64,000 nucleotides of DNA, taken from positions 268,047 through 332,046 of the forward strand of contig MU270037.1 of assembly GCA_021432635.1 (NCBI GenBank). The letters run 5' to 3'. The notes beneath the pieces were generated by a model that was given only the letters and a program-made list of their open reading frames with translations, had not been told where the DNA came from and searched no databases. Source of the DNA: Thozetella sp. PMI_491 (taxonomy: Eukaryota; Ascomycota; Sordariomycetes; Chaetosphaeriales; Chaetosphaeriaceae). The position numbers and the translations under genes were made by a program. Shown here in pieces: positions 12,009 to 23,483 of this stretch. Every line of letters begins with the position of its first letter. Position 1 is the stretch's first letter.

Positions 12009-12969
12009 TTAATTGAAGACCCATTTGATCATCTTCCTCGGCCAGTTTCTGCACGTCCAGGTATCCCTCTCAATGCCCGCCTCAGCCTGTTCGCGGACAC
12101 TGTGTTTGCGATCCTTCCAAGCCCAATGACAACAAAGAATTAAGAGCAGGAATTGCCCTATGAAGGTTCCAATGCTAGCTAACCACGTCGTCCAGTTGGT
12201 GCCCGGTCGGCCAATGAGCGCTGTCATCGCCGCGAGGCCCCCGGGAGTCTGCACAATTAACCATGGAATGCTGATACTGCCGGTATGTTTTAGCTTCCAT
12301 GTTGTCCATATCTGGGGTGCGTACTGCAGTGCAGCTATGACAGCAGATATAATGCCCTGAGCATTGGCGTAATCGATTTGTCGGTCAGGCGCGTAAACGT
12401 ACAAGATACCAAACACGCCAAACGTGAGGACCAGGTGGACGAAGCAGATCAGATTCACCCATACCATGTTGGCCAATGTGTCGTGGGGGCTGTCGGGATA
12501 CTCCCATTTCGTACCTGGGAGTACTATAGACCATATCAAAACTCTATAAAGTGGTGGTAATTAGTATAATTTGTCACACAACTCTCTGGCTGTTGCCGAG
12601 TAGCAAAGAGACGGAGCGGCCCCTCACATACATTACTGCCATAACGAGCCACTGGGTGCAAGTTACTGCTATCCCCATCGTGGCAACAGAACATTGGTAA
12701 CTACTAAGACCGCCAGATATGCAGCAGTCGAAAATATATAGACTCAAACCAACAATGTTGACTAGGGCGCAGGTTGCCGATGCAAGACCTGTCATCAAGA
12801 AGTACGACGACACTCCTTCCGCTGACCTACGTCTCGCGATTCGATATTGCTGTGGTATGTTGGAGAGGATGGTACCGACTAGTACAATGATCGACCACCC
12901 ATACTGTGCTTGAGACTGGTCAACCAGCCCTTCGCAGCCAGGAGCATAGGTAGACATGTTTTCCAGCAA
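12009..12969 (-). CDS. PQ-loop repeat membrane transporter
   Basis: Exons 12969-12632 and 12543-12009 are separated by an 88-nt intron (GTATGT donor, canonical TACTAAT branch, TATAG acceptor); the spliced product is 290 residues. It has two PQ-loop motifs: SNIPQQYRIARRRSAEGVSS near residue 40, and LQYAPQIWTTWKLKHTGSIS in the C-terminal half. They are embedded in about seven hydrophobic segments. This is the layout of PQ-loop proteins (MtN3/saliva clan), which include lysosomal/vacuolar amino-acid exporters and related carriers. It lacks a signal peptide; the first helix itself probably directs membrane insertion. Met5 could be an alternative start. The substrate cannot be told from sequence. 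Confidence 0.85.
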
Positions 12970-13627
12970 AGAAGCAATTGCACAAGAATGGAGCCGGCAG
13001 TGTGCAACATATCAGAGAAAAGGCATGATCACACGCATGTGGGGAAGCGAATCTACCCGAATTGAAGTCTTTTATCCCCCAATCAGCCACCTGAAGGTGG
13101 ACCTTAGAGGTTACACGCATTTCATGTGGTGGTGGGTCAATTTGGACGCTGACTGGAAAAGAAGCGAAACAAAGCAAAACTAGCCCAGCCACAAGCCTAC
13201 CCACATGTTTCTATTACTAGAGATAGCCTAGGAAATGTTACTTAAATTTGGGGAAAAACAAAAACAGGCACGATAAGCGCAAATAACCCCCTTTCCTATC
13301 CTGACTACGGTGCCGGGTGGAGGGTTCTCCGCTTTCTTTCTTTTTTTTTCGAAGACAACTCCAGGGGATGATTGGTCATAAGACACAGGAACATTCCTTG
13401 CCGCGGAGTGACCCGCCCGCAACAGACGTAGAGTACGGACCAATATATTAAATTCACTGTTTCACCTGTTTCATTTCTTCCTCTTATATATCTCTTCCCG
13501 ATTCCTAAAATTCCTGTCGGAACCCTCTTTAGGGAGAAGCTAGCACGAGTCTGGCGTTGCCTAAACCAGCATACTTCCCAGTGCAGGCAGCTTGACTGAC
13601 GGGAGGATGGAGCGGGGTCCAATGTTG
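12970..13627. other. Intergenic, no gene recognised
   Basis: No recognisable gene. The left end is the promoter of the minus-strand PQ-loop gene, and the right end borders the P450 relic. Confidence 0.45.
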
Positions 13628-13930
13628 TCAACAAACCAACACGTGTGTGCCGTAATGATTATAGAACGACATAGCCTTTGCCTCTTTGAAGGGTTTGGTT
13701 GTAGTGCTGCTCAATGGAAGGAATTCCTGTGACAATCGGACGAGAACGTAGGATATTTCGGTAAATGCCATCTGCTGCTCCATACAAGTGCGTGGTCCTG
13801 GACCGAAAGGCATAAAATAATGATGTGTATCTTGGAGGCTCTACCATATCTCCGATCGGAACTCGGCCCAGCCCTCCCCATACAACTACGTGTTGCGATA
13901 TAGCGATTAGATGCGCCACACAATGGCCGT
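13628..13930 (-). pseudogene. Cytochrome P450 C-terminal fragment (relic)
   Basis: On the minus strand from about 13820 downward, one frame reads FMPFGPGPRTCMEQQMAF then TEISYVLVRLSQEF. This is the haem-binding loop FxxGxRxC and following L-helix of alkane-hydroxylase-type fungal P450s. The residue after CM is Glu where the family has Gly. The sequence then continues to a plausible C-terminal KPFKEAKAMSFYN. Just upstream a different frame shows QHVVVW, matching the segment normally some 50 residues before the loop, so intervening sequence is lost and the frame is shifted. The other roughly 400 residues of a P450 are absent. This is a dead fragment. Confidence 0.7.
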
Positions 13931-14042
13931 GCCTGCAGCTACAAAAACGGGATCTCGACCATCTTCTCCGCCCGTCTTTGGGAAGTGTTGTGTCTTGTAT
14001 TGAGCAGCAGCCGGTATGTATGACCGCATTGTGGGTTTACTA

Positions 14043-14637
14043 GTCGACTATTGCAAAATCTGACCACTCCTACCCTTCGATAGAATAGTTAGTATCGAGA
14101 TGATAGAACATGTCGGGCACGACTTTCTTGACACATATTTTGAATACCTGTGTCGCTATCTAAAGATGGATGGCGTAATCGCGTACTTTGAGTCAATTAC
14201 TATCCCAGAACCACGGTACATAGCGTATCGGAGAGACGAAGACTTCAATCAGAGATACATATTCCCGGAAGGCCATCTGCCTACCATCAGCGGCCTTGTT
14301 GCGAGCATCGATCGCGGTTCGAAGGGGAAACTTATCGTGGAGGAAATTAAATATTTTGGAGAACACTACTCAAAAGCTTTTTGTTGCTGGGAAGAGAACT
14401 TCCTGGATAATTTTGACGAAAAGATTGCTCCTACGCTTCAAAAGAGTTGTGGCATTATGACCAGAGAGGAGCTGGATATATTCCGGAGGAAGTGGGAGCC
14501 ATGTTATTAATTCTCCGTCCCGAAGCCGCTGAAGTCTAATGAAGCCAACAGTGTTACTTTTCCTATTGCGAAGCCGGCTTAACGGCATCACCGTCGCACG
14601 AGAGGGCTGTGTCGAATTTCTGGATAATGTGCCTTGA
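14043..14637 (+). pseudogene. Cyclopropane-fatty-acid synthase-like methyltransferase fragment (relic)
   Basis: From 14100 a frame of 136 codons matches the C-terminal third of fungal cyclopropane-fatty-acyl-phospholipid synthases: SIEMIEHVGHDFLDTYFE, then FNQRYIFPEGHLPT, then GEHYSKAF and ENFLDNF. Immediately upstream the same frame carries the expected DY..LP segment but is cut by TGA at 14061-14063 (family residue Arg, so CGA to TGA is possible). After a stop at 14510 the expected YCEAG segment appears in another frame near 14564. ITVAREG and the terminal NVP appear in a third frame at 14587-14637. The N-terminal SAM-binding half is missing. Three frames and an internal stop mark it as non-functional. 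Confidence 0.8.
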
Positions 14638-15282
14638 AGAGAGGTACAATTTTTGCCAAGTATTAGCCCTTTGCTAGCCGTATCATCAGAAATGTTTCCA
14701 GCCAATATAAGAGCGTGAAGGCGAGGCAGGTGAGTTTCTGAATATGTCCCAGAGTATATGTCGGGGGGAGGATGATCAAGGATGAAAGGGTTGGGACACG
14801 GGTCTTACAGAAGGTAGTTTAGGAATATTAGTGTCCTAGCAAGCCACGCTAGTATCCAGTTTCCATAGACGTATAAGTGAGCAGTCTCTTATGGAAGATT
14901 AGGGTTCTTTTCCCATCGCCTTCTGATAAAATAATAAGGGAATTACCTTGATAGCCAGGCACATTAGTGAATTCTTGCAACTGCGGCGCAGTTTGGGGCG
15001 TTTAGCAAAGTGGCAAACGTCTTAAGAAATGTGACATCTTTGCAGCCGTACTATGATTACAAGCCGGGGACTTTCTCGTATAGATTGGTGTCAATTTACC
15101 GTTTTGGTCCTTTGCATCGACTATGGAGCTAATCTGCGGGGACGCTTCATTCTGGAAAAGGAAGGCCATAGTTAGCCGGAAGAAAGCAAACAACTACACT
15201 ACATATCCGAATAATCATCCATCCCCCCACCCTCGCTCCAAACTCTTCAGGTCCGACCGACATATAGCGGACAATATAAAGA
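14638..15282. other. Intergenic, no gene recognised
   Basis: No supported gene. It separates two pseudogenes. Confidence 0.4.
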
Positions 15283-16226
15283 ATGGCCTCCATATTTCGC
15301 GACCCAGAAAATGTTATTGCGTCGTATTCGCGACAAATCTCACCGGAAATCCTCCTTTACTCGTGGCGCTCATCACGTACATCCATCTCTACGCCGCGAC
15401 TCATTGTCTTATTTTCCTGGGTTGACGCAAGCTTCAGGCGAATGACCAAATGCGTGTCGATATACCAAGATTTATAACAAAGCGCAGCTATTCTCGTTAT
15501 TAGATCGTCAGTATGCTACTGCTCTTGGCCGCCAGAGGGCTGACTTGTCGTCAAACCCGCTGTTTTTATCATCAGGAGATTGCTCCAACCGCGAATACAG
15601 AGTTTGGCAGCAACAAGTGTCGCAGATCCGTCCAAAAATATCGCAAAAAAATCCTAAGGATCAACGTCCAGAGCTTTTATTGTATGTATTCTCGAATGGT
15701 GGCTCCTCCTTGCTCTGCTATCTTTATGAAGAATATGCCGCAGCAAATGTGAAAGCCGGGTTTAACACCAGCATCGACCTAAGAGATCTTGGCTATGTTT
15801 TACCCACACATGTTACCATCTTGGATTCTGAGCCTAGCAATTTCCGCTATTGGGGCTACGTTGAAGCCATACTCCCAAGTATTCCCGGCGGCCGGTGGGG
15901 AAGAGGACCCTTCGTGCACGTATTCTGCCTCCTTTTACTAGTGCTTTACTAGATCTTGGGCATTAAAGACCCGTCAGTAATTTCAGGAGAGGCTCGTGAT
16001 TATACGTTAAAGGTGTTGGAAACAGCTCGTCTTTATATTTATAGCGAGAACGGTACAGTTGTGAGCTGGCGTGACATAGACCGCCACGCCGACAACGCCG
16101 AGGCACGAGGCTTCGACGTTCGCCGAGGGAGGTTCAACAAAAGTTCTCATGTTTTGCATTCGAAAGTAAATCCAGCGAAGTATTAGAAGCTAGTCCAAGA
16201 AACGTGGGTGAAGGGGCTAAATGGGA
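15283..16226 (+). pseudogene. DUF829 (TMEM53-like) protein, disrupted
   Basis: The remains cover nearly a full-length DUF829 alpha/beta-hydrolase-like protein. The frame starting at 15283 contains LIVLFSWVDASFRRM, then after a TAA stop at 15475-15477 continues with AAILVIRSS. A second frame holds the family hallmark LLLYVFSNGGSSLL, then ILDSEPSNFRYWG, a TAG stop at 15950-15952, LGIKDPSVIS, LYIYSENGTVVSWRDIDRHA and a TAG at 16184-16186. Beyond that stop the family tail KLVQETWVKGL still reads on. So there are at least three stops and one frameshift. The two TAG codons stand where the family has Trp or Gln, consistent with C:G to T:A change. Original function unknown. Confidence 0.82.
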
Positions 16227-16428
16227 GCTTCAAGTCGAGGCTATAAGACTTGTAAAGAAATTTGGGCTCAGTTCCGCTAAACAGCTGCTCCATGATTAGA
16301 GTATCATTAAGAGAAAATACTTCGGTAAGTATGATATGAAGTAGATGTTGAACTATTTCAAATACTGTATTATGTTCCAGAACAAAGCAGGAAAGGTAGA
16401 GATAAGTTAACCCTTAAGCTACTAGCAT

Positions 16429-17762
16429 CTATTTCTGTGAGGAGTGCGATAAGAACTGCCTCCTCGCCGCATTACTCACAGTTTCAAGCATGTGGCCAAT
16501 TTGCTCTCTTCCTAGAGAGTAATACATTAGGGCTGAAAGGGAAATACCGTACCCAACACATTGCATGAACGTGATTGGAGTTCCCCAGACTAAGACAGAA
16601 GCCAGAATCAGAAGAATGTTCTTCAAATTTCCAGTGAGACAGGAAACCAGCGCTGAAGTTTTCCCGATCTAAGGCTCTCGTTAGTCGTGGCAGGTTAAAG
16701 AAAACAAATATGCTGCAACTTACCAGAAACACGCTGCTCACATTCAAAGCAAATGCCACGGCAGCATTTGCCAGTAAGCTGAATATTCCTACATCTGAAA
16801 CATAACTCCACTGAAACGATTTTGCCTCGGTGAAATAAATTGCGATCATATTAGTGACGACACACAAAGGGGCAAAATAATACAGGCTGACGAGGGGGTT
16901 CATTTTTTGGGCATCCTTAGAAAGTAAAATCTGGATGATGACGGTGCGGACTGACTCCAAAATGTTGGCAGAAATTTGAAACAAGAAGCCGATCCAGCTG
17001 AAATGGATTTCGCCAAGACTCGCAAGCAGGACTCCAAACACGATGAACAATAAATTGATCAGCTTGTGTCCGCATGGCTTTTCAACACCTGCCGTTAAAG
17101 ATACTGCATAAACTGAAATAGGAGTAGTAGCCTTGCATGATTTATTTTGTTAGCATTTGTGCGATGTCTACTTGTTTATTCGCCTTGGTGTTGCTGTTTT
17201 TGGGAGCAACACTGACCTTGATCATTTGGATGAAGGCTACACTGAGGTAGAGATAGACAGTATTGGTGAGGACTAGAGTGGCGCTGTAGAGAATTCCAAT
17301 CGGCACTATAGCAGAGAAATATGTACGACTATCGATGGCTTTGCGATTATCGATCAGGTTTGTTGTGCGGGCCAAAATTCGAGTGGCTAGTGTTGTGAAG
17401 ACCATGTGCCAGCAAGTTAAAATAATCGCTGAAGCTACTCAGTACCGATCTAATAATAAAAATGATAGTCTAAAAACCTACGAAACCCTAGTGGAATATT
17501 AGTATTTTCCCACGTCTCTGCCATCATCGTAGTCTTGACTCACGAAACCCAGCGATGTCAATTAGCCATTTATTGAACATGATAGTGAGGTTTGATGTGA
17601 GCATCCACGCACTAGCTCGCCGTTCCCGTTAGTTTCGGACAACTTCATGCGAAAGGTTTCATGAAAAATTATGTTAGGGCAATACATTACAAAATAAACC
17701 GGATGCCACGACTGCTGCAGTATGGTAACTTGTTGCTCTGTCACGGGCAGACTTGACGCCAT
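16429..17762 (-). CDS. Triose-phosphate/nucleotide-sugar transporter family (TPT) protein
   Basis: Five exons on the minus strand: 17762-17686, 17611-17544, 17428-17217, 17131-16724 and 16668-16429. Introns of 74, 115, 85 and 55 nt have donors GTATTG, GTGAGT, GTCAGT and GTAAGT. Splicing gives 334 residues that follow the TPT pattern from end to end: WHPVYFVIAWMLTSN, IMFNKWLIDIAGF, the second-helix IILTCWHM, TTPISVYAVSLTAGVEKP, GEIHFSWIGF, PLVSLYYFAP, IGKTSALVSCLTG, and KNILLILASVLVWGTP in the final helices. About ten TM segments are expected in the Golgi/ER membrane. The protein keeps its frame and key motifs although its neighbours are pseudogenes. Unspliced, it looks broken, which could mislead automated calls. 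Confidence 0.85.
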
Positions 17763-19089
17763 TTTGAAGACCTGTCGCCAAATGATAACAAATCAAAGAA
17801 GGATTGACAACGTAAGAACTAATTTCGGAATTAGGTGTAGGGCTTTCTCTGGCAAGGAGCGACGTGAGAAGTCCCCAAAGCTTTGGTATCGCGAGGTGTA
17901 TCTGGCGGGTTTACCTGCTGTGTGTCCTTGGTGCTGCATGGGGATGATGGAAGGAGTGCCATATAACAATGCAATGGAGAGTGGGGGTTCACGTTTTCTT
18001 TCAGGACAGGTGAAAGAAGCCTGAGCGCAAGGAGCCATATCTGCAAGCGGGTGGCAAGCTTCAATACAAGGATAGGTGGCCAAGATGGCAACGAAAGGCA
18101 AAGGCTACATGATCAGTGTCAAAACTATCATAACAATATAAACAACTCAAAGGAGAGCAATACTTCAAAATTAGGAGCTGTGATCGTCTTACAAGAGACC
18201 GATCTGTATTATGATTTTGGATGGGGGGTGGGGCTGGTGCAAAACATGATGCTGAAGTTTGCAGAAAATGCCTAGGCTGACTCAATTAGCCTACCCCTCG
18301 ACAGTCACAATCAAAGACCCTTTGAGGCATGCTTTTGCCGTGCGCGATTCCTATATAATACCATGAATCCCACCAATCCTTTCAGCTAGCTTCGAAGTCA
18401 TGCTCAAAAATATTAGCCAATTGACTGGGATGATGATTGTCAGTGATACCGAAAGATTTCTGAGCGATAAACTTTCACATGATGCTCTGCAAAATTGTAC
18501 CGCATCAAAGCTTTGGTTGTTAAGATAGATTTTGTGTCTTTGCCGTCCTGGGTATGGAATAGATATGGATGGATCCTACGCGCGGCCATGTGTCACTCGT
18601 GCTGCGCGGTTTTTGTTGAAACCAAGGCTCTGTTTAAAAGATGTTGCGTAGGCTGCCATGTCTCTACGCAATAATCTCGATCCTTTGTAGATAGAGAGAC
18701 ACTCGATAGATCGGACACCTTTAACAGCGTGCGTAGTCAGTGATACGACTAGCGGCATGACTCTGACACATGGCCTCCCTTGTGCTTTGGGTAGGTAGTA
18801 AGTCGATGTACTACGTGTTTCTCATACTTTGAGCTGCTCCCCACACAGAAGATGCCAGAAGAATTGTGGGGAAATGGTTTACTCATGTATAATTTCTAGG
18901 TACCTAATTTATACGCCTTCTAGTGCCTCTCGCCCGTTGGTTACAATCTTCTCGTCCAACCTTTTCAAGCTTCGTATCCTTCCCGTTCGAAGTAAACAAT
19001 GGCTGACCATAAGTGTTACTCCTATTTCGTGAAAAACTATGACCAGGTCCATGATCAAGAAAATCGCGAAAAAGAACCATTGACCTACG
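17763..19089. other. Intergenic, no gene recognised
   Basis: 1.3 kb with short open frames only. The left end is the promoter side of the minus-strand TPT gene. Weak Thr/Arg-rich frames near 18830-19080 may be eroded 5' sequence of the following pseudogene. Confidence 0.4.
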
Positions 19090-20263
19090 CCGGTCGCGCA
19101 AGGACTTTGACTCATTCTGTGATATCCCTATCAAAAGGCTGGACCCGAACAAAGGTCAAATCGCTGTCCCGGCTATCATAACGGGTTGGATCTTGTTTCT
19201 TGTATTTACTATGCTCCCGATCAGAAAGCTCATTTCCTATGGAAAAAATCATCGACGTGGTCACCCACACAAAGTCGAACAAGGCATGCTATCTAGCGCC
19301 AGCCGAAGTTATGTCGCGACCCCTCTCACCTGCGAAAACTGCAATCCCTAAAATTTTCCATTAGAAGTAGAATATGGCCGAATTGCCGGGAAAGTTCGAG
19401 GCTTGTTCGAATGGTTGCAGAGATTATCACCCTGACTGGGACTGGGTATTGCGGACGAACGAGGACATCGTTGCAATGTTTGAACGTTTTTTTCCCCTTG
19501 GCTGGAGGCGGAGTTCAAGGAGCTCGGGATGATTAAACAGTCAGACCTCGCAATAAATCCATACATGATGCTGTTTGGAGGGCAATGTCCCCGTTACACT
19601 GAAGTCGAAAAGAGTTTGCTGTACTAACCCACCTCATAGAGTTTATGTGGATTTAGACATGGACTTCCTCCGCCCTACGGGGGAAGGTGTGTTCCACGAG
19701 TTTAACTTCTCTACCATCGATCACATGGCAGTTCTTGATGAGGAGGAGATATCGCAGGATCTTGATGTCGACATGCCACGGACGCGTACTGCATTCTTTG
19801 GGGGTATGAGACGACGCGAGAACTGGGAGTATAGTAGTGCAAATGATTAGGCTGCCTCACCACAAGCCCATCCATTTTCTTCTTAATGCCAGAATGGACG
19901 AGGACGAAACTCGTTTCAGGGCGCGGCATTGATGCGACCGAACTTGTCACTGGCCCGGCGTTCCTCCACGACCGACTTTCCGAGTATATCCGCGAGACGA
20001 AATGGCACGAAAACACGTTTGGGCCGGGTATCCTGAAGGATAAGTATAGTGACAAGATCAGGCGCGTGAATCCTTCACAACCTCATACCGTCAACCTTAT
20101 ACAGCCTCAATATATCCACCCATATAACTGGGGCGCTGACGGCTTGCCTGTACGCCCATTCTGCTTCAACACACCAAGAACATTCAATGAAACACGCTGC
20201 AAAGAGCTTCTAGCGGTAGATAGGTGGCGTAGCACATCTATTACATACTGGTCACATGTTTGA
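19090..20263 (+). pseudogene. GT32 (OCH1-like) glycosyltransferase, disrupted
   Basis: Recognisable GT32 order. A hydrophobic anchor GWILFLVFTMLPIRK lies near 19185; then in another frame AIPKIFH followed by TAG (19362-19364), Lys, TAG (19368-19370), MAELPGKF, DYHPDWDWVLRTNEDI and, after a frameshift at the T/C run near 19490, WLEAEFKELG and YMMLFGG. A probable GC-AG intron (19583-19639, CTAAC branch) then leads to VYVDLDMDFLRP, the DXD nucleotide-sugar site. After a stop and frameshift near 19850-19885 the C-terminal half (GPAFLHDRLSEY, IHPYNWG, SITYWSHV) reads to 20263. The two TAG codons replace Gln and Trp of the family's HQ.W motif. The gene is non-functional as written. Confidence 0.8.
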
Positions 20264-21424
20264 GCTGACAGTCACGAAAAGCCACTAGCCGATAACAACT
20301 TTCAGAGTGTTCAGGGAGACAAATATACCACGTAGTTCTCCCGAGAACGGCACCAAAGCCGAGAAGGCTAAATATTTACAATCGCGAAATGGCATTGGAA
20401 AACAATATACTAGTCTTAAATGCTATCGCTCAGCAATGTGGTCTGTTTGTCCGTGTTTCTTCTTGTAGAGCCCAAATGAAATATACTGTGCTTTCATTAA
20501 GTCTGGGGCCACGTATCTCTTGTATCTCTTATAATCCAAGCATTTCTATTGTCCAGCAGCAAGTATCCGAAGGCAAGCAGCCGGGAAATTTCTCCGTATA
20601 CGAGGTTATTAATATTTGAACTTTGAGAGGTTAGTTATTATAGCTTTGTCTTCCTAAGGGGACTTGACCGAGATAATTAATATTATATACTCCTTTTGTA
20701 CTAGAAGAGTATTTATAGGACAAGTGAACATGTACAATTGTCTCCCGCAGCGGACACTATACTCGGTATTTTAGAAATAATTAACAAATCAGGTAAATCG
20801 CGTAGTAAACCGATTAATACGGTATACATGTATAGACATTTATAGAGCCGGCCATATACTGGGTAAGGCTACGCTGGCCATATAAGGTTATCCGGTGACG
20901 ACTTTTTACACCAGGGTTTCATTGATGCACCGAAATGTCCTAGCACACTATGCATGTTGAGTTGGAGGCTCTCCATGCGCAAACAGACCATGATACTAGA
21001 CATTCACAACGAAGGAGGGAACTGGGAGGAATCCCAGTCGGGAAATTGGAGTATACGCGATAAAGCTGACCGGTTTTCCAATAGATTGGTTGAACATGGC
21101 GGACACATTTCCGGAGCAGAGGATGCAACGAAGTTTGCCTGCTCGTTTCATTTCAACATCGAGCAGCAGAAAAGGCCGTTGGACTATCATAAAGTGCATA
21201 CCTAGGTGCGCTACGCAATTTATAGAGGAAATCACTGCATGTTGTCCAGAGATTTTTCTTGGCTACAGCCAAAACACTCGCTGATCAACGAAAGGAGCAG
21301 GGTTAGCAATAGCATAGTAATAAGCAGGAGATAATAAGGTGTATTATTGTAGGACTCTTTGTTTGGATAAAATTTGCCCCGATAATTCACCCTCTAGAAT
21401 GCCCGTAACAGTTAATACCAATCA
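20264..21424. other. Intergenic, AT-rich core, no gene recognised
   Basis: The segment about 20630-20860 is markedly AT-rich with many TA steps and contains two similar GGCCATATA blocks near 20851 and 20876. This could be a degraded mobile element, but no coding or terminal repeat signature could be supported. Confidence 0.4.
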
Positions 21425-22879
21425 TTATCCGCCTCGCCTTTTTTTTGACTTCGTGGGATTCAGATTTAGCAGCCGATTCGGTGGCGGAACGCCTGTAATG
21501 GCACCTTCGAAGACACCCATCAAGGCCCTTTTCTGAATTCTCTCAAGGCTGGGGTAGCCAGGCAAGAGCCCGTGGATGGAAGCCCACTCAGGACTAGCCG
21601 CAGGTCCAGATCCGTCCCCAAGATCACACCACCGAATCGCCACCAAGGAAAATTTGAACCTTTCAGTTGAATCTTGCTTGTCCTCCGCACGGATGAGTTT
21701 TAACAAGTATTCGGAGGGGCACTCAGGGCACCTCCTGGCCGGCATGCAGACGTTGCATTGTCTTGCACTAAGGCTCGGGTATATCTGCCCTCGATTTAGA
21801 GCAGCGCTCGCGGCGTTCTTGCCCTTTCCTACCGCACTGGGTGGCGGCCCGGGCACATGTGAGAGAACACACTTAGAAACACGGGTAAGGTCTCCGTCAC
21901 GCCAGTGCTTGCAGACCGAGAAATATGGCGTGTACTCGTCACGATCGAATAGGAGAAGTCGCATTTCTGAAGGGGTTAGGCCGGGGCGGGCCCAGACCTG
22001 GCTCCGCACGCGCAATAGAAGGTGGCCTTGATGGATGTGATAACGCGTCTGGTGTGACCAGCCGCTCTTTGGGTCCTGCCATCTGCTACCAAGCGTGTCA
22101 AGGCTAATGCCGTAGTGCAGGCCAAATCTCGCGGCACGTAAGGCTAGCTGGACAAAGACGTATGGCAGCTCACGACCGTGGGCCAGCCGGGTCCGCGGTA
22201 GCACCTTGGTCCGTACAAGCGGGCAGATGAAGACGGGATGGTTGACGAAAGCAGCCCTCAAATTCTCGTTGCCGGGTTGGATGCGGACGTGATAGACACC
22301 GCAGTGAAAACACAAAAGATGGAACGGTAGGGTCACGTCTAGGTTGTGTAGAAACCTTAGCTTATTCTCCTTGTTCTCCGGGAGTGAGAGGGCAGCGAAG
22401 GTGTCGTCTGCGAACTTGGACAAAGTGAGTTTACAGGCCATTGCGAGACTGCTTCGATCGGCTAGGTCTAGGTACGATCCTATATGATGCCATATTTGGT
22501 CTGATACCCAGGTCAGCTGTATCATCAATCTTCGTCTCAGGGCAATGGTTGTAGGATCGTTTTCGTTCATGTGTATCTGTGGGTAGGTTGTGTTAACATC
22601 GAAATATGTCGTAGCCAGGCTATGTAACATGTCGGTTGAGTCGATAACTCGCATAGAATCACCGAGGATACCGGTCTGATAATCGAGGCGTTCGCCCAGC
22701 TCGTTGAGAATATTTTGGCTCTTGATCTCGGGCGGCGCGAGGGTGTTGTGATTCTTCGACTCGCTCTTTCTTATAGGGTCTGTCTCTCCGTAGCTATCGT
22801 GACCCCTGGAACCTAAGGCCTTCACGCGATGCGCGAGCCGTCGGCCCCACGACATGTGTTGATTAACACTGCTGTCCAT
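21425..22879 (-). CDS. F-box-like hypothetical protein with Cys-rich segments
   Basis: A single exon of 484 residues. A basic, polar N-terminus is followed at about residues 125-155 by an F-box-like helix pair (WVSDQIWHHIGSYLDLADRS then LAMACK). A long C-terminal region contains paired cysteines (LLCFHCGVYH; CNVCMPARRCPECP) that could bind zinc. This architecture belongs to a large, poorly studied set of fungal F-box-type proteins that may recruit substrates to SCF ubiquitin ligases. It ends in a basic tail (KSKKRRGG). No enzyme motif is seen. The start at 22879 is the first ATG and gives a complete frame. The F-box call rests on pattern only. Confidence 0.65.
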   Translation of the reverse strand: MDSSVNQHMSWGRRLAHRVKALGSRGHDSYGETDPIRKSESKNHNTLAPPEIKSQNILNELGERLDYQTGILGDSMRVIDSTDMLHSLATTYFDVNTTYPQIHMNENDPTTIALRRRLMIQLTWVSDQIWHHIGSYLDLADRSSLAMACKLTLSKFADDTFAALSLPENKENKLRFLHNLDVTLPFHLLCFHCGVYHVRIQPGNENLRAAFVNHPVFICPLVRTKVLPRTRLAHGRELPYVFVQLALRAARFGLHYGISLDTLGSRWQDPKSGWSHQTRYHIHQGHLLLRVRSQVWARPGLTPSEMRLLLFDRDEYTPYFSVCKHWRDGDLTRVSKCVLSHVPGPPPSAVGKGKNAASAALNRGQIYPSLSARQCNVCMPARRCPECPSEYLLKLIRAEDKQDSTERFKFSLVAIRWCDLGDGSGPAASPEWASIHGLLPGYPSLERIQKRALMGVFEGAITGVPPPNRLLNLNPTKSKKRRGG

Positions 22880-23483
22880 CCTGTTTGTTTTCGGAAGTTG
22901 CGGGATTGCCGGATCAGCTACCAGTAGGCGTGAAATGGGGTTGATGACCCTGACTAGCGCTTATGGCAAGCGAGTGATCCACTCTTGACGCGACGCGCCG
23001 AGAGGCAATCTCTTAGAGTCCCCGTCAGCCACAAGCTGGGGATGGGGCCCTGTGAGATCAAAATGGGTTTACTGGAAAGAAATAATGCCTCGTTTCTGAT
23101 TACGTAGGGAGGTAGGTTCGCTTTAGTAGGTTACTCTTTCGCCATATTTAGAAGTAATAACCGTTGTATGCATTGGCTTGTCATTTTTCTGGATTCTGGG
23201 TTTAATTGGTCTATGCTCTGCGCAACTGGTCGCAATGAGCCTCCGGGTGGATGTGTTTCTCTGGCAAGCCATGTAAACCATACACTGTCAGCATGGCCAA
23301 GAAGCGGGCCAAGTTTTTGAGACGTGGAGGCCGTTGAGAGCCCAAAAGAAATGGGTTGAGTTCTTCACAACTAGTCTAGTGGAAAATATTGGTATCTAAA
23401 ATCATTGTTTATCTTCATCCCAGAGCGCCAGTATCGTGGAAGAAAATGTAGCCTCTCGTAGCACTCTCCGGTATACAATGCCC
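22880..23483. other. Intergenic, no gene recognised
   Basis: Promoter side of the minus-strand F-box-like gene and 3' side of the small mitochondrial gene. Nothing else seen. Confidence 0.45.

Noticed and set aside
15475-15477. Intron explanation for the TAA in the DUF829 copy
   Set aside because: The conserved segment reads directly through the stop, so an intron would remove family sequence, and no donor/acceptor pair restores the frame.
16429-17405. TPT transporter as a pseudogene
   Set aside because: Frames look broken at first, but four introns with proper signals restore a continuous, fully conserved protein.
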